From Ilyomonas sp965199845 (lineage in GTDB: Bacteria; Bacteroidota; Bacteroidia; Chitinophagales; Chitinophagaceae), in NCBI GenBank assembly GCA_965199845.1, contig CBDATZ010000005.1, positions 310,001 to 374,000 on the forward strand: 64,000 nt of DNA, in the 5' to 3' direction. Shown here in pieces: positions 36,118-45,869 of the stretch. The position numbers and the translations under genes are program-made. Each line of letters begins with the position of its first letter. Positions within the stretch are counted from its first letter, which is position 1. The notes beneath the pieces were generated by a model, which searched no databases, was not told where the DNA came from, and saw only the letters and a program-made list of their open reading frames with translations.

Positions 36118-36125
36118 TAATATTT
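36118..36125. repeat. Right target-site duplication of the transposon
   Basis: TAATATTT, identical to 31973-31980. It overlaps the stop codon of the MFS gene (36124-36126 on the minus strand). Confidence 0.9.
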
Positions 36126-37351
36126 ATACCATGACTACAGGTTCCTGCTTTACAGTAGTAGAACTATTGTCTTTAAAAAAGAGAAGGAACAATACGAATA
36201 CAAAAGCTGCAATAGCCGCAGGAATTAGCCAGATATGCTGCCAATCGTGACCTTCGGGCAATTTGTAAGCATCGGTAACTTTACCCCGCAACAGAAAATC
36301 CAATCAACATTCCAAAGCCATAAGTGGCTAACGTAATCATGCCTTGCGCGGCAGATTTTGCACCTTCACCAGCTCGTTTGTCGGTATAGATTTGTCCGGT
36401 TACAAAAAAGAAGTCGTAGCATACACCATGAAGAATAATACCGAGATATAAAAGAGAAACAAGATTATCTGCGTTGCCATAAGCAAAAAATACATAGCGC
36501 AAACCCCAGGCTGCCATCGCAATCAGTAACATAGTTTTAATACCGAAACGCCGGAAGAAAAGTGGCATAGCTGCGAGGAAAAGAAATTCACTCACTTGCC
36601 CTAAAGTCATTTTACCGGCAGCATCGGCGAGCTTTACTTCATTTAAAAATACATTTGCTTCCTGGTAATAAAACGCAAGCGGAATACAGATAAATAAAGA
36701 ACCTAAGAAGAAAACAAGAAAGCTTTTATCTTTTAAAAGCTTCAATGCATCTAAACCGATAATGTCTGAAAACGTAACTTTCTTTCCTTTTGAAGCCGGC
36801 GGCGTATCGGGAAGAAAAAAGCTGAAGATGCCTAACAGCAACGAGGCAATGGCAGACATCATAAACGTGTTTTGTAAAGTATTCTTTGCTTCCCACGATA
36901 AGCCTGCAATGATTAAACCGGCTATAATCCAGCCGATGGTTCCCCAAACACGAAGCGTGGCAAACTGTTTTTCAGAATCAGTTAATTGACGAAAAGCGAC
37001 TGAATTTACCAAAGCCAATGTTGGCATATAAAGAACCATGTACGAAAGAATCAACGGATAAAAACCATCAAAATCTACTTGCTGCGAAAGGAAATATAAC
37101 AATACAGCGCCCACCAGATGAAGGATTCCCAAAATACGTTGGGCAGGAAAAAATTTATCTGCGATTAACCCGACAATGAAAGGAGCAATGATAGCGCCCA
37201 GTGATTGTGTGCCATAAGCAAGACCATTCTGCACATCGGTTGCATTCAATCCTTTACTTAAAAAAGTGCCCATTGTTACAAACCAGCCGCCCCAGATAAA
37301 AAACTCGAGAAACATCATAAGAGACAGTTGCAAACGCGTTGTAATTTTCAT
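36124..37351 (-). CDS. MFS transporter, nucleoside-H+ symporter type, one frameshift
   Basis: About 408 residues and twelve membrane segments of the major facilitator fold, of the Nuc_H_symport/NupG-like type (FLEFFIWGGWFVTMGTFLSK, TLALVNSVAFRQLTD, ILHGVCYDFFFVTGQIYTD). The frame stops at 36281 after FGMLIGFSVAG only because a run has four G in place of three. Corrected, it continues through GKVTDAYKLPEGHDWQHIWL and one more membrane helix to a stop at 36124, which falls in the transposon's target duplication. Substrate unknown, probably a nucleoside or sugar. It headed an operon with the Gfo/Idh gene before the insertion. Confidence 0.85.
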
Positions 37352-37491
37352 TTGTTGTAATTTTAATATGGCTTTCGTTTAATTGGTTCGCAATGTAATT
37401 ATTACTCGTTATTATGCGGTAAAACAACGTTGAAAAAAGCCAAAACAAAAATTTATTTATACAGCCTTGTCAACATTATCTTGCGCTACGG

Positions 37492-38154
37492 ATGAGAAAG
37501 GGTGAAGATACATACATGCATAAAGGCATGAGACGCCAATTGATAAATTTGCTGAGAGAAAAAGGCATTAAGGATGAACGTGTACTTGATGCCATGAATA
37601 ACATTCCCCGACACTGGTTTTTAGATTCTGCCTTTGGCAAAATTGCTTATGAAGACAGAGCGTTCCCGATTGGTGAGGGACAAACCATTTCGCAACCTTA
37701 TACAGTAGCTTATCAAACACAATTGCTGATCATTAACCGTAACGATAAAGTGCTGGAAATCGGAACCGGAAGCACTTACCAGGCAACCGTTTTAGCCGAA
37801 ATGGGCGCGCGGGTTTATACTATTGAAAGACAAAAAAAACTCTACGATTATCAGCAGAAAAATTATATTTTCAAACATCAATATCCCAACATCAAATTCT
37901 TTTATGGCGATGGTTTTGAAGGTTTGCCAGGTTATGCGCCGTTCGATAAAATTATTATCACAGCCGCCGCGCCATTTATTCCGCCCAAACTTATCGACCA
38001 GTTGCGCATCGGTGGCGTTATGGTAATACCCGTTGATGATGACAACAAAGATGTGCAGCGCATGTTGCGCATTACCAAATATGAAGACGGTTTGCAAACG
38101 GAAACGTTAGATAACTTCTCTTTTGTTCCCATGCTGAAAGGAAAAAATTATTAG
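37492..38154 (+). CDS. pcm: Protein-L-isoaspartate O-methyltransferase
   Basis: 220 residues with the family marks GEGQTISQPYTVAYQT and the SAM site KVLEIGTGSTYQATVLAEM (the usual Gly after Ser in the GTGSGYQ motif is Thr). The later FDKIIITAAAPFIP and GGVMVIPVDDDN are typical. The enzyme repairs isoaspartyl residues in aged proteins. The start at 37492 gives an N-terminus MRKGEDTYMHKG; the ATG at 37516 is another choice. It is divergent from the MFS gene. Confidence 0.9.
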   Translation: MRKGEDTYMHKGMRRQLINLLREKGIKDERVLDAMNNIPRHWFLDSAFGKIAYEDRAFPIGEGQTISQPYTVAYQTQLLIINRNDKVLEIGTGSTYQATVLAEMGARVYTIERQKKLYDYQQKNYIFKHQYPNIKFFYGDGFEGLPGYAPFDKIIITAAAPFIPPKLIDQLRIGGVMVIPVDDDNKDVQRMLRITKYEDGLQTETLDNFSFVPMLKGKNY

Positions 38155-38270
38155 AGAATGATTTGATAATACAGAATACTTTATGTTTCTGCTCCTTTCT
38201 GTCAACCAAAAATCAATTCTTTTTTCATAACAATCTCTGCTTTATTTTGCGTGAAACTTAAAGGATTTTC

Positions 38271-39236
38271 ATGCGTTCATTTCAACAGTTGATTTCTGAA
38301 TTCAAACAATATTTTGAAACCGAGCATTTTCCAAAACACACCGATTCGTTATACGAGCCGGGACGTTATTTTTTACATATCGGCGGCAAACGAATTCGCC
38401 CGGTTTTATGTTTGATGGGAAATGAATTGTTTGGCGATATCAATCCCGATGCGTGGAAAGTAGCAACCGCCATTGAATTGTTTCACAACTTTACTTTAAT
38501 TCACGATGATATTATGGACAAAGCGCCGCTTCGGCGCGGTATGCAAACGGTTCATTATAAATATGGCGAAAGCACCGCTTTGCTTTCCGGCGATGTGATG
38601 CTGATTGTAGCGTATGAGTATTTGAACAAAATTCAATCTTCTTATTTGCAGCGAATCATTAACCTGTTTAATCAAACGGCAAAACAGGTTTGCGAAGGTC
38701 AGCAGATTGATATGGACTTTGAAAAACAAGATTCTGTAAAGCTGGACGATTACTTAAAAATGATTGAATTAAAAACGTCTGTTTTGCTGGCAGCGAGCTT
38801 GCAGATGGGCGCCATTATTGGCGGTGCCAGTGCTTATAATTGCAATCATATTTACCAGTTTGGTAGAAATCTCGGTATTGCTTTCCAGATACAGGACGAT
38901 TATTTGGATGCCTTTGGCGATCCGGAAAAATTTGGTAAAGATGTGGGCGGCGATATTCGCCAGAATAAAAAAACATTTCTTCTTCTTCACGCGCTGGAAA
39001 TTGCGACAGAAGAACAACAAAAGGAAATTCATGATTTGCTGCAAAGCGATCCGGCCGATAAAGTGGAACGCATGATTTCTATTTACCGGAATTGTGATAT
39101 AGATAATTGGGCAAATCAGTTGAAGGAAAAATACATCGCAACAGCCATGCAACACCTGGAAGATATTGCGGTTACATCAACACGCAAAAAGCCTTTGTAC
39201 GAACTGGCAGATTATTTAATCAGCCGCGAATCGTAA
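38271..39236 (+). CDS. Polyprenyl diphosphate synthase
   Basis: 321 residues with both Asp-rich motifs: LIHDDIMDKAPLRRG (first) and FQIQDDYLDAFGDPEKFGKD (second). KRIRPVLCLMGNEL near the start is also typical. It condenses isopentenyl units to make a C15-C40 chain, as used for menaquinone or carrier lipids; the chain length cannot be read reliably. The gene lies 116 bases after pcm on the same strand, with no terminator in between. Confidence 0.9.
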   Translation: MRSFQQLISEFKQYFETEHFPKHTDSLYEPGRYFLHIGGKRIRPVLCLMGNELFGDINPDAWKVATAIELFHNFTLIHDDIMDKAPLRRGMQTVHYKYGESTALLSGDVMLIVAYEYLNKIQSSYLQRIINLFNQTAKQVCEGQQIDMDFEKQDSVKLDDYLKMIELKTSVLLAASLQMGAIIGGASAYNCNHIYQFGRNLGIAFQIQDDYLDAFGDPEKFGKDVGGDIRQNKKTFLLLHALEIATEEQQKEIHDLLQSDPADKVERMISIYRNCDIDNWANQLKEKYIATAMQHLEDIAVTSTRKKPLYELADYLISRES

Positions 39237-39341
39237 AACATCATCAAAGCAATTCTTCTGTTGAAGATTGTATTAATTTCTTCCTTATCATTTTTATAAA
39301 TACATTTACCCTTATTCATTGCAACTAACCAAAAACTACAC

Positions 39342-41009
39342 ATGTCTAACTCTCTGTTTCGCAAAAAGTCTATTGATAAAATTGTAGCCGATGCCAACAG
39401 CGGTTTATCAGATGGTCATAACGGTGGCATGAACAAAGTATTGGGCGTGCGCGACCTTACATTTATGGGCATCGCAGCGGTAGTTGGCGCGGGCATTTTT
39501 TCAACCATCGGTACAGCTGCTTTCAACGGAGGTCCCGGTATTGTTTTTTTGTTTATGATTACCGCTGTAACCTGCGGTTTTAGTGCGTTGTGTTATGCGG
39601 AATTTGCAAGCCGCGTTCCTATTGCAGGCAGTGCTTACACGTATGCGTATGTTTCGTTTGGCGAACTGGTTGCGTGGATTATTGGCTGGGCGTTGATATT
39701 GGAATACGCGATTGGCAATATTGTAGTTGCCATTAGCTGGAGCGGTTATTTCAACAATCTGCTGGAAGGATTTAATATTCATTTGCCGGCTTGGTTATTA
39801 GGAGATCCGTTTACTGCAAAAGAAGCTTATGCAACGGCTGTTGCCGCCGGTAAACCTGCAACAAATGAAGCGATAATGGCTTACAATTCCGCTCCCGTTT
39901 TAGGCGGGTTTCATTTTTTTATTAATCTTCCTGCTTTTATCATTATTGTACTCATTACCATCCTGGCTTATAGAGGCATACAGGAAAGTAAACGCACCAC
40001 CAATTTTATGGTGATGTTCAAGCTGATTGTTATTATACTCGTCATCATCATTGGCAGCTTTTATGTAAATACATCGAACTGGAAGCCGTTTATGCCAAAT
40101 GGATTTGGTGGCGTACTGGCCGGCGTGTCGGCTGTATTCTATGCCTATATTGGGTTTGACGCGATTTCTACGACAGCGGAAGAATGCAAAAATCCGCAAC
40201 GCGATTTGCCGCGCGGAATGATTTATTCCCTGATAATTTGTACCGTTTTATACATATTGATTGCTTTGGTATTAACCGGCATGGTGAATTATTCTGAACT
40301 GAAAGTTGATGATCCGTTGGCTTATGTATTTAAGAAATTAAATCTTGATAAGATTGGCTATGTGATCTCTGTAAGTGCCGTGATTGCAACGACAAGCGTA
40401 ATACTTGTTTTCCAGCTTGGGCAACCCAGAATCTGGATGAGCATGAGCCGCGATGGCTTACTGCCAAAGCGTTTTGCAACCGTACATCCCAAATACAGAA
40501 CGCCTTCATTTGCAACCGTAGTTACCGGTTTTTTAGTTGCGATTCCCTCACTTTTTATTCCCAGCGGAATTGTAACCGACCTCACAAGTATCGGAACTTT
40601 GTTTGCCTTTGTATTGGTTTGTTTTGGTGTATTGATTTTGCCTAAAATAACTAATCAACCCGGACGTTTCAGGCTGCCTTATATCAACGGAAAATTTTTA
40701 ATTCCTGCGCTGGTTTTATTGTTGATTTTCCTTCTCCGCACGAGGCTAATGAATGCTTTTGAAAATGTCTCCCGCGAAGGTTACCAGGAAATTCTTTTTA
40801 TTGTTTTTGTATTGATCGCTGTTGTGGTGGCAATCTATAGTTTTCTGAAAGATTTTTCTTTTATACCCGTTGCCGGTGCATTGTGTTGTTTGTATTTGAT
40901 GATTGAAATTCCGGCCATCAGCTGGCTTTGGTTTTTTATCTGGATGGCAATCGGGTTGTCTATTTATTTTATGTACGGAAAAAGACATAGCCGGTTAGCA
41001 GAAAGTTAG
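39342..41009 (+). CDS. APC-family amino-acid permease
   Basis: 555 residues with about 12-14 membrane segments and the family signature MGIAAVVGAGIFSTIGTAA near residue 45. Long hydrophobic stretches follow (ICTVLYILIALVLTGMVNY, LFAFVLVCFGVLILPK). It is most like the CAT group of cationic or general amino-acid transporters. The substrate is unknown. Confidence 0.88.
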   Translation: MSNSLFRKKSIDKIVADANSGLSDGHNGGMNKVLGVRDLTFMGIAAVVGAGIFSTIGTAAFNGGPGIVFLFMITAVTCGFSALCYAEFASRVPIAGSAYTYAYVSFGELVAWIIGWALILEYAIGNIVVAISWSGYFNNLLEGFNIHLPAWLLGDPFTAKEAYATAVAAGKPATNEAIMAYNSAPVLGGFHFFINLPAFIIIVLITILAYRGIQESKRTTNFMVMFKLIVIILVIIIGSFYVNTSNWKPFMPNGFGGVLAGVSAVFYAYIGFDAISTTAEECKNPQRDLPRGMIYSLIICTVLYILIALVLTGMVNYSELKVDDPLAYVFKKLNLDKIGYVISVSAVIATTSVILVFQLGQPRIWMSMSRDGLLPKRFATVHPKYRTPSFATVVTGFLVAIPSLFIPSGIVTDLTSIGTLFAFVLVCFGVLILPKITNQPGRFRLPYINGKFLIPALVLLLIFLLRTRLMNAFENVSREGYQEILFIVFVLIAVVVAIYSFLKDFSFIPVAGALCCLYLMIEIPAISWLWFFIWMAIGLSIYFMYGKRHSRLAES

Positions 41010-41144
41010 AATTTATAGTACACAAATTATCCAAATAGCAAATAAATTTTCTTCAGAAAGCTTACTATAGATATTTTATAAAAGACATAATAATAAACAG
41101 GAAGAAACAAATCAAAAATACTTTCAATGCCAGGTTTGCATTTT

Positions 41145-41345
41145 TTATAGTTTTATAATCAAAAAAATCAAAGTCTCTTTTTGAAATCGGTAACATATAA
41201 TGAGGACTAAAGACACGATTAAATAAAACCCGGAAAGAACCTTTTCTTTCCGGGTTTTCAGCTTCTTATGGAAATATATTTTGTATGCTAAAGCAACTGC
41301 TGCAATTAAGAATAAAATGCGACTTAATGTTGTAAAAAACTCCAC
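41145..41345 (-). CDS. Possible small two-helix membrane protein
   Basis: 66 residues with two hydrophobic segments (LSRILFLIAAVALAYKIYF and VLSGFYLIVSLVLIICY) separated by a basic loop (HKKLKTRKEK). The pattern is that of a real small membrane protein, and no better frame covers this 367-base gap. A strong hairpin (41225-41258) lies inside the frame, which argues against it. No homologue is recognised. Confidence 0.4.
   Translation of the reverse strand: MEFFTTLSRILFLIAAVALAYKIYFHKKLKTRKEKVLSGFYLIVSLVLIICYRFQKETLIFLIIKL
41225..41258. terminator. Terminator-like hairpin downstream of the permease gene
   Basis: A 14-bp perfect inverted repeat (AAAACCCGGAAAGA and its complement) with a 6-base loop and T-runs on both strands. 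It lies 215 bases past the permease stop and inside the 41145-41345 frame. It could end the permease transcript. Confidence 0.55.
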
Positions 41346-41376
41346 TGTCTGATATAATTACTTAATTTATTTCTAT

Positions 41377-42300
41377 CTAAACAAAACTATCGCATTCTCT
41401 GTAAGCCTTTACCAGCGCGGCTTCGCCATCTTTTCCCGGTTTTGAAATGCCATGCTCCATTCCCAAAACACCTTTATAACCTTTCTCATAAATGTGCTTA
41501 AAGATGTTTTTGTAATTCATCTCGCCGGTGGTAGGTTCATTACGTCCCGGGTTATCCCCGATTTGAAGATAAGCAATCTCTTCCCAAGCATCATCCATGT
41601 GGCGAATCAAATCGCCCTGGTTGCGCTGCATGTGATACATATCATACAAAATCTTACAACTCGGACTGTTCACCGCTTTACATATCAAAAAGGTTTGATC
41701 AGAACCGCGCAAAAACAAATCCGGTGTATCGCTTAACGGTTCTAATACCATTACCAGGTTAGCTTGTTCCAAAATTGCAGATCCTTTTTTCAAAGCCTCA
41801 ATCACATTAGCCGTTTGCATATCAATAGAATGGCTTCTGTCAAAATCCCCGGGAACAACCGTAACCCATTTGGCATTTACACGTTTAGCAACTTCAACAG
41901 CCTGCTTGCAACCTTTTAAAAAAATATCTGTGTATTCCTGTTTGCCGGTAGCCAAGGAGTTAGCACCGTTGCCGCCTTTATCAACTACAAACACGCCCAT
42001 TTTCATTCCCAACTTCGCCATGGTATCACCAATCTTTTTCTGCATATCAGCAGAACGTCCAACCATCCCGTTGTCTTCCAGCGAACGAAAACCAAGATCA
42101 TACGCATATTTTATCTGGTCAATAAAATCGCCACCAGCGCTATTTTTAAACATACCGTCGTGAATGGCATAATCCAGGTGAAAAGGTGCTTCCGGCGCAA
42201 CAGGCGCAGCTTGTGTTGTACAAGCTGCATTGGCAACAGCGGATGTTACCAATGCGGCGCCTGCCAAAACGGATTGCTGCATAAATCGTCTGCGTTCCAT
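41377..42300 (-). CDS. Tat-exported sugar phosphate isomerase/epimerase-like protein
   Basis: 307 residues. The N-terminus MERRRFMQQSVLAGAALVTS is a Tat signal. The rest is a TIM-barrel of the AP endonuclease 2 family: AYDLGFRSLEDNGMV, WVTVVPGDFDRSH, LVMVLEPLSDTPD, KILYDMYHMQRNQGD, AYLQIGDNPGRNEPTTGEMN, GVLGMEHGISKPG. It is close to hydroxypyruvate isomerase-like proteins and likely acts on a sugar outside the cytoplasm. Last gene of a three-gene minus-strand unit with the Gfo/Idh and formylglycine-type genes (gaps 39 and 20 bases). Confidence 0.85.
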   Translation of the reverse strand: MERRRFMQQSVLAGAALVTSAVANAACTTQAAPVAPEAPFHLDYAIHDGMFKNSAGGDFIDQIKYAYDLGFRSLEDNGMVGRSADMQKKIGDTMAKLGMKMGVFVVDKGGNGANSLATGKQEYTDIFLKGCKQAVEVAKRVNAKWVTVVPGDFDRSHSIDMQTANVIEALKKGSAILEQANLVMVLEPLSDTPDLFLRGSDQTFLICKAVNSPSCKILYDMYHMQRNQGDLIRHMDDAWEEIAYLQIGDNPGRNEPTTGEMNYKNIFKHIYEKGYKGVLGMEHGISKPGKDGEAALVKAYRECDSFV

Positions 42301-42339
42301 AATTAAATTTTTAAGAATTGAATGATGTTGTTATATGAT

Positions 42340-43674
42340 TTATGCAAAATATTTTGTTACGCCCGGAATGGCTGCGGCATACAAACCATTTTCATCTGGT
42401 TTTGATGGCGGCGCAGCATCGAAAGAAAACGTAGTTGGCATTATGCTGATGCCCGAATTAATAGCTTTATCCCACTCAACCATTTGCCCTGAGTAAGTTG
42501 CCATTCTTCCTAAGATAGAAGTCATAGTGCTTTTAGCGCCGCGCTCCGCATCCCAGAATTTATAATCGCCTTTCGCAATGGCATCAAACAATTCGTCATG
42601 CTCGTTTTGATAAGGCTGGTTTTCTTTTGTTTTATCAAACTGGTAAATGGTCGCGCCTTTCGTATCTGTAATGGTTGCCGCATCGCAAAACACTTTGCCT
42701 TTTGTACCGATTAACAATTCATCTACCTTACTCATAGTTCCTTTTTGATGGCGGCACTGGCTGTTTAAAATGGTGCCATCTGCATATTGAAACTCTACAT
42801 AATGATGATCGAAAATTTCACCGTAATCTTTTCCTTTTCTCACTTCTCTCCCACCCATTCCCTGCGCACGAACCGGGTAACCATTTTTTGCCCAGTTAAT
42901 CACATCTAAATTGTGAATGTGCTGCTCGTTGATATGATCTCCGCAAAGCCATACAAAGTAATACCAGTTGCGCATCTGATATTCCATTTCGGTTTGATTT
43001 GGCTGGCGCGGACGAACCCAAACGCCATCATTATTCCACCAGGCTTGTGCTCCGATAACATCGCCGATAGCGCCATCCTGAACGCGCTTCATTAAATCGC
43101 GGTAGGAAGTTTGGTAACGACGTTGCAATCCAACAACCACATTGAGTTTTTTTGATTTGGCTTTTTCGGCGGCAGCTAATACTTTTTGTATGCCGGCAGG
43201 ATCGGTGGCTACCGGTTTTTCCATGAAAATATGTTTGTTCTGATTTACCGCTTCTTCAAAATGAATCGGGCGAAAACCGGGCGGCGTTGCCAGGATAACA
43301 ACATCAGCCATAGCGATGGCTTTCTTATACGCATCAAAGCCAATAAATTTATTTTCTTCCTTTACCTGAACACGGGTTTTCTTATCGCCCAAAGCTTCCT
43401 GTATGTCCGCATAGCTATTATCCAACCGATCTTTAAAAGCATCTGCCATCGCAACAAGCTGTACATTTTGTTTTGTGCTTAAAGCCTGCGTTGCAGCGCC
43501 GGTGCCACGACCGCCGCAACCAATGAGCGCAATCTTGATGACATCAGCAGAACCGGAAAAATAATTTGCCTGTGAAATGATAGGAGCCGCAAGCAAACCA
43601 CCCGCTAATAAGGTTGTGTTTTTTAAAAAACTTCTTCTGTCTGGCTGCTTGTCGTTAGCATTTTCGTTAGTCAT
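42340..43674 (-). CDS. Tat-exported Gfo/Idh/MocA-family oxidoreductase
   Basis: 444 residues. A twin-arginine signal (PDRRSFLKNTTLLAGGLLAA) precedes the Rossmann fold (IKIALIGCGGRGTGAATQAL), the classical IFMEKPVATDPAG (Glu-Lys-Pro) and the substrate part (CGDHINEQHIHNLDVINWAK). The family is NAD(P)-linked and acts on sugars; in Bacteroidota such exported members are often grouped with epimerases, as here. It is the middle gene of the three-gene unit. Confidence 0.88.
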   Translation of the reverse strand: MTNENANDKQPDRRSFLKNTTLLAGGLLAAPIISQANYFSGSADVIKIALIGCGGRGTGAATQALSTKQNVQLVAMADAFKDRLDNSYADIQEALGDKKTRVQVKEENKFIGFDAYKKAIAMADVVILATPPGFRPIHFEEAVNQNKHIFMEKPVATDPAGIQKVLAAAEKAKSKKLNVVVGLQRRYQTSYRDLMKRVQDGAIGDVIGAQAWWNNDGVWVRPRQPNQTEMEYQMRNWYYFVWLCGDHINEQHIHNLDVINWAKNGYPVRAQGMGGREVRKGKDYGEIFDHHYVEFQYADGTILNSQCRHQKGTMSKVDELLIGTKGKVFCDAATITDTKGATIYQFDKTKENQPYQNEHDELFDAIAKGDYKFWDAERGAKSTMTSILGRMATYSGQMVEWDKAINSGISIMPTTFSFDAAPPSKPDENGLYAAAIPGVTKYFA

Positions 43675-43694
43675 AATTGTAGAATTGTGGATGT

Positions 43695-44639
43695 TTATTT
43701 TAATGAAAGCAATTGTGTAAAAAATTGATCGGCTTCTTCAGCAGAAAGTTGTTTTACAGGGCGAATGATACGAAAACCGATGAAAGGTGCATCGGCGTTC
43801 CACCATTTGCTGCGAGGGATTTGTGGATCGCGCGCATTCCATTTTAAATCAGATTTAATGCGCGCTGCCGGCCGAACTTTATTACTCTCATCTTTAAATG
43901 TTCCGCCTTTTAATGTAATCGGTTGTTTGGTAGCCGGCTTTATCCAGGGTTCTTTTGTATTGCTTTTAATTTGCTCAAAATAATTTTCTGTGTATTGATC
44001 CAATGTCCATTCGGCTACATTACCCAGCATATCATACAAACCCCACGCATTGGGTTTTAGTTCCTTTACTTTATGATATTTATTGCCGCTGTTGGCTGCA
44101 TACCAGGCATAATTACTCAATTGATTTGTATCATTGCCCGACGGAAAAGAAGTTGATGCGCCAGCGCGTGCTGCATATTCCCATTCGGCTTCGGTAGGTA
44201 AGCGATAAAAAATACCGGTCTTTTTATACAACCACTTACAATACATCAAAGCGCCGTACTGGCTCATGCTGTTGGCAGGAAAACCGCCGCCTTTTCCCAT
44301 ACCCAAAGTGAAGTCTATATATGGCGGACTTGGTCTTGTAATGCCATCTGGTTTTGGATCTTTGTCAAGTTGCTCATCCTGGAACAAAACATATTCGTCA
44401 TACGTTACTTCGTGTTCTTCCATCCAGAAAGAAGCCACGGTAACCTGGGTTGCAACACCTTCGTCTGCATTGTGTCCTTTTTCCGAATCCGGGCTTCCCA
44501 TCAGAAATGTTCCGCCTTGAACGGGAACCATTTGAAACGAAATATTAGTGCCTGCTATCTTTTGTTCATAAGGCACAAAAGAAGTATCAGCCGGGAGTGT
44601 AAACAAATGAAAAAATGAAAAGAAACAATAAGCAATCAT
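43695..44639 (-). CDS. Exported formylglycine-generating enzyme-family protein
   Basis: 314 residues with an N-terminal hydrophobic leader (AYCFFSFFHLFTLPAD) and an FGE-sulfatase (C-type lectin-like) domain: MVPVQGGTFLMGSPDSEKGH, FWMEEHEVTYDEYVLF, RLPTEAEWEYAARAGA, GLYDMLGNVAEWTLDQY, GFRIIRP at the end. In Bacteroidota the fold is also used in non-catalytic proteins (for example gliding proteins), so the activity is not certain. It heads the unit with Gfo/Idh and epimerase genes. Confidence 0.85.
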   Translation of the reverse strand: MIAYCFFSFFHLFTLPADTSFVPYEQKIAGTNISFQMVPVQGGTFLMGSPDSEKGHNADEGVATQVTVASFWMEEHEVTYDEYVLFQDEQLDKDPKPDGITRPSPPYIDFTLGMGKGGGFPANSMSQYGALMYCKWLYKKTGIFYRLPTEAEWEYAARAGASTSFPSGNDTNQLSNYAWYAANSGNKYHKVKELKPNAWGLYDMLGNVAEWTLDQYTENYFEQIKSNTKEPWIKPATKQPITLKGGTFKDESNKVRPAARIKSDLKWNARDPQIPRSKWWNADAPFIGFRIIRPVKQLSAEEADQFFTQLLSLK

Positions 44640-44729
44640 CAGTTAAGAAAGTTTATAACTTAGTTATAAGTTTGAGGAGTTTATCTTTTAATTCTGTACA
44701 GCAAGATCAGAAACGCGGGCAAAAGATAA

Positions 44730-45731
44730 TTAAAAATAATAGTTTTTAAAATGTCGGGAACTTCTTTTTTCGATTGTGTCGTCTTTTTTTTCGGTTATCA
44801 ATAAAGCCGCGCCTTTGATCTTCTTTACCAACCGCATAGATTTTTTTACAGATAAGATACTACAGGCGGTAGAAAGCCAATCGGCCGTAGTGCCATCCGG
44901 CGCAACAGCGGTAACATTTTTACTGTTTAACAAACCAACTCCGGTTTTTGGATTTACAATATGCGAATACTTTTTCCCACCGATTTCTGCGTATTGATAA
45001 ATGTCTCCCGAAGTAGAAACCGCTATATTTTGTAATGATAACATACGGGAAAGAATGTCAGATTTTTCTTCCGGTTCGTTAACACCAATCAACCAGCCTT
45101 TTTGATTGCCGGGCGCATCAGCCATAACAATTTTTCCGCCCGCATTTACCATTGCGCTGTTCAATCCGCTTTTTATAATCAAATCAAGCGCAGCCTGGGC
45201 TACAAAGCCTTTTCCCAACCCGCCGACATCTAACCGCATTCCTTTTTTGTCTAACAAAACGCTGCGTTGAATTGTATCAAGATGAACGTATTGATAACCG
45301 GTTTTTTGCAAAGCCATTTGTAAAGAATCTTTATCAGGAAACACCCCGGTTTTCCTGGCTTTGCGCCAGAGTATAACGATTGGACCAATGGTAATATCAT
45401 AAGCGCCTTTACTTAACTTCGATGCTGTTTGTGCACACTGAATAATATCGAACAAAGGAGAAGAAACCGGCACATAATTGCCTTGTCCGCCCGTTGCGCT
45501 GAGTTTATTAATTTCACTGCTGTCAATATAATCACTCAAGATATTATTCAAGCTGTCAGCAAGCTGAAACGCTTGCGTAGCAATGGTTTTAGCACCGGCT
45601 GAATCTTTTGTATAAATAGTAATGGTAAATGGCGAACCCATTTTAACTTGCTCGAAAACATACTTTTTTTGAGCAAACAATTGAACAGAAATAAAGCAGA
45701 AAATAATAAAAATCAAATCCTTTTTACTCAT
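44730..45731 (-). CDS. apbE: FAD:protein FMN transferase (ApbE family)
   Basis: 333 residues with a signal peptide (DLIFIIFCFISVQLFAQ) and the ApbE marks: VKMGSPFTITIYTKD, KGAYDITIGPIVILWRKA, RLDVGGLGKGFVAQAAL, AMVNAGGKIVMAD, YSHIVNPKTGVG. It attaches FMN to Thr residues of exported flavoproteins such as NqrB/C or RnfG. No target protein is encoded nearby. Confidence 0.9.
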   Translation of the reverse strand: MSKKDLIFIIFCFISVQLFAQKKYVFEQVKMGSPFTITIYTKDSAGAKTIATQAFQLADSLNNILSDYIDSSEINKLSATGGQGNYVPVSSPLFDIIQCAQTASKLSKGAYDITIGPIVILWRKARKTGVFPDKDSLQMALQKTGYQYVHLDTIQRSVLLDKKGMRLDVGGLGKGFVAQAALDLIIKSGLNSAMVNAGGKIVMADAPGNQKGWLIGVNEPEEKSDILSRMLSLQNIAVSTSGDIYQYAEIGGKKYSHIVNPKTGVGLLNSKNVTAVAPDGTTADWLSTACSILSVKKSMRLVKKIKGAALLITEKKDDTIEKRSSRHFKNYYF

Positions 45732-45869
45732 AAAGCAAGAACAAAAAAATACAAATCAATCAATACAAACATCAAATATAAAAAATGCTGTTTTTGTATT
45801 GGTAAACAAAGAAATGTTTATTTGCAAAACAAATAAACGCCTAACATTGCGCCCTTTATTCTTTTTGTT

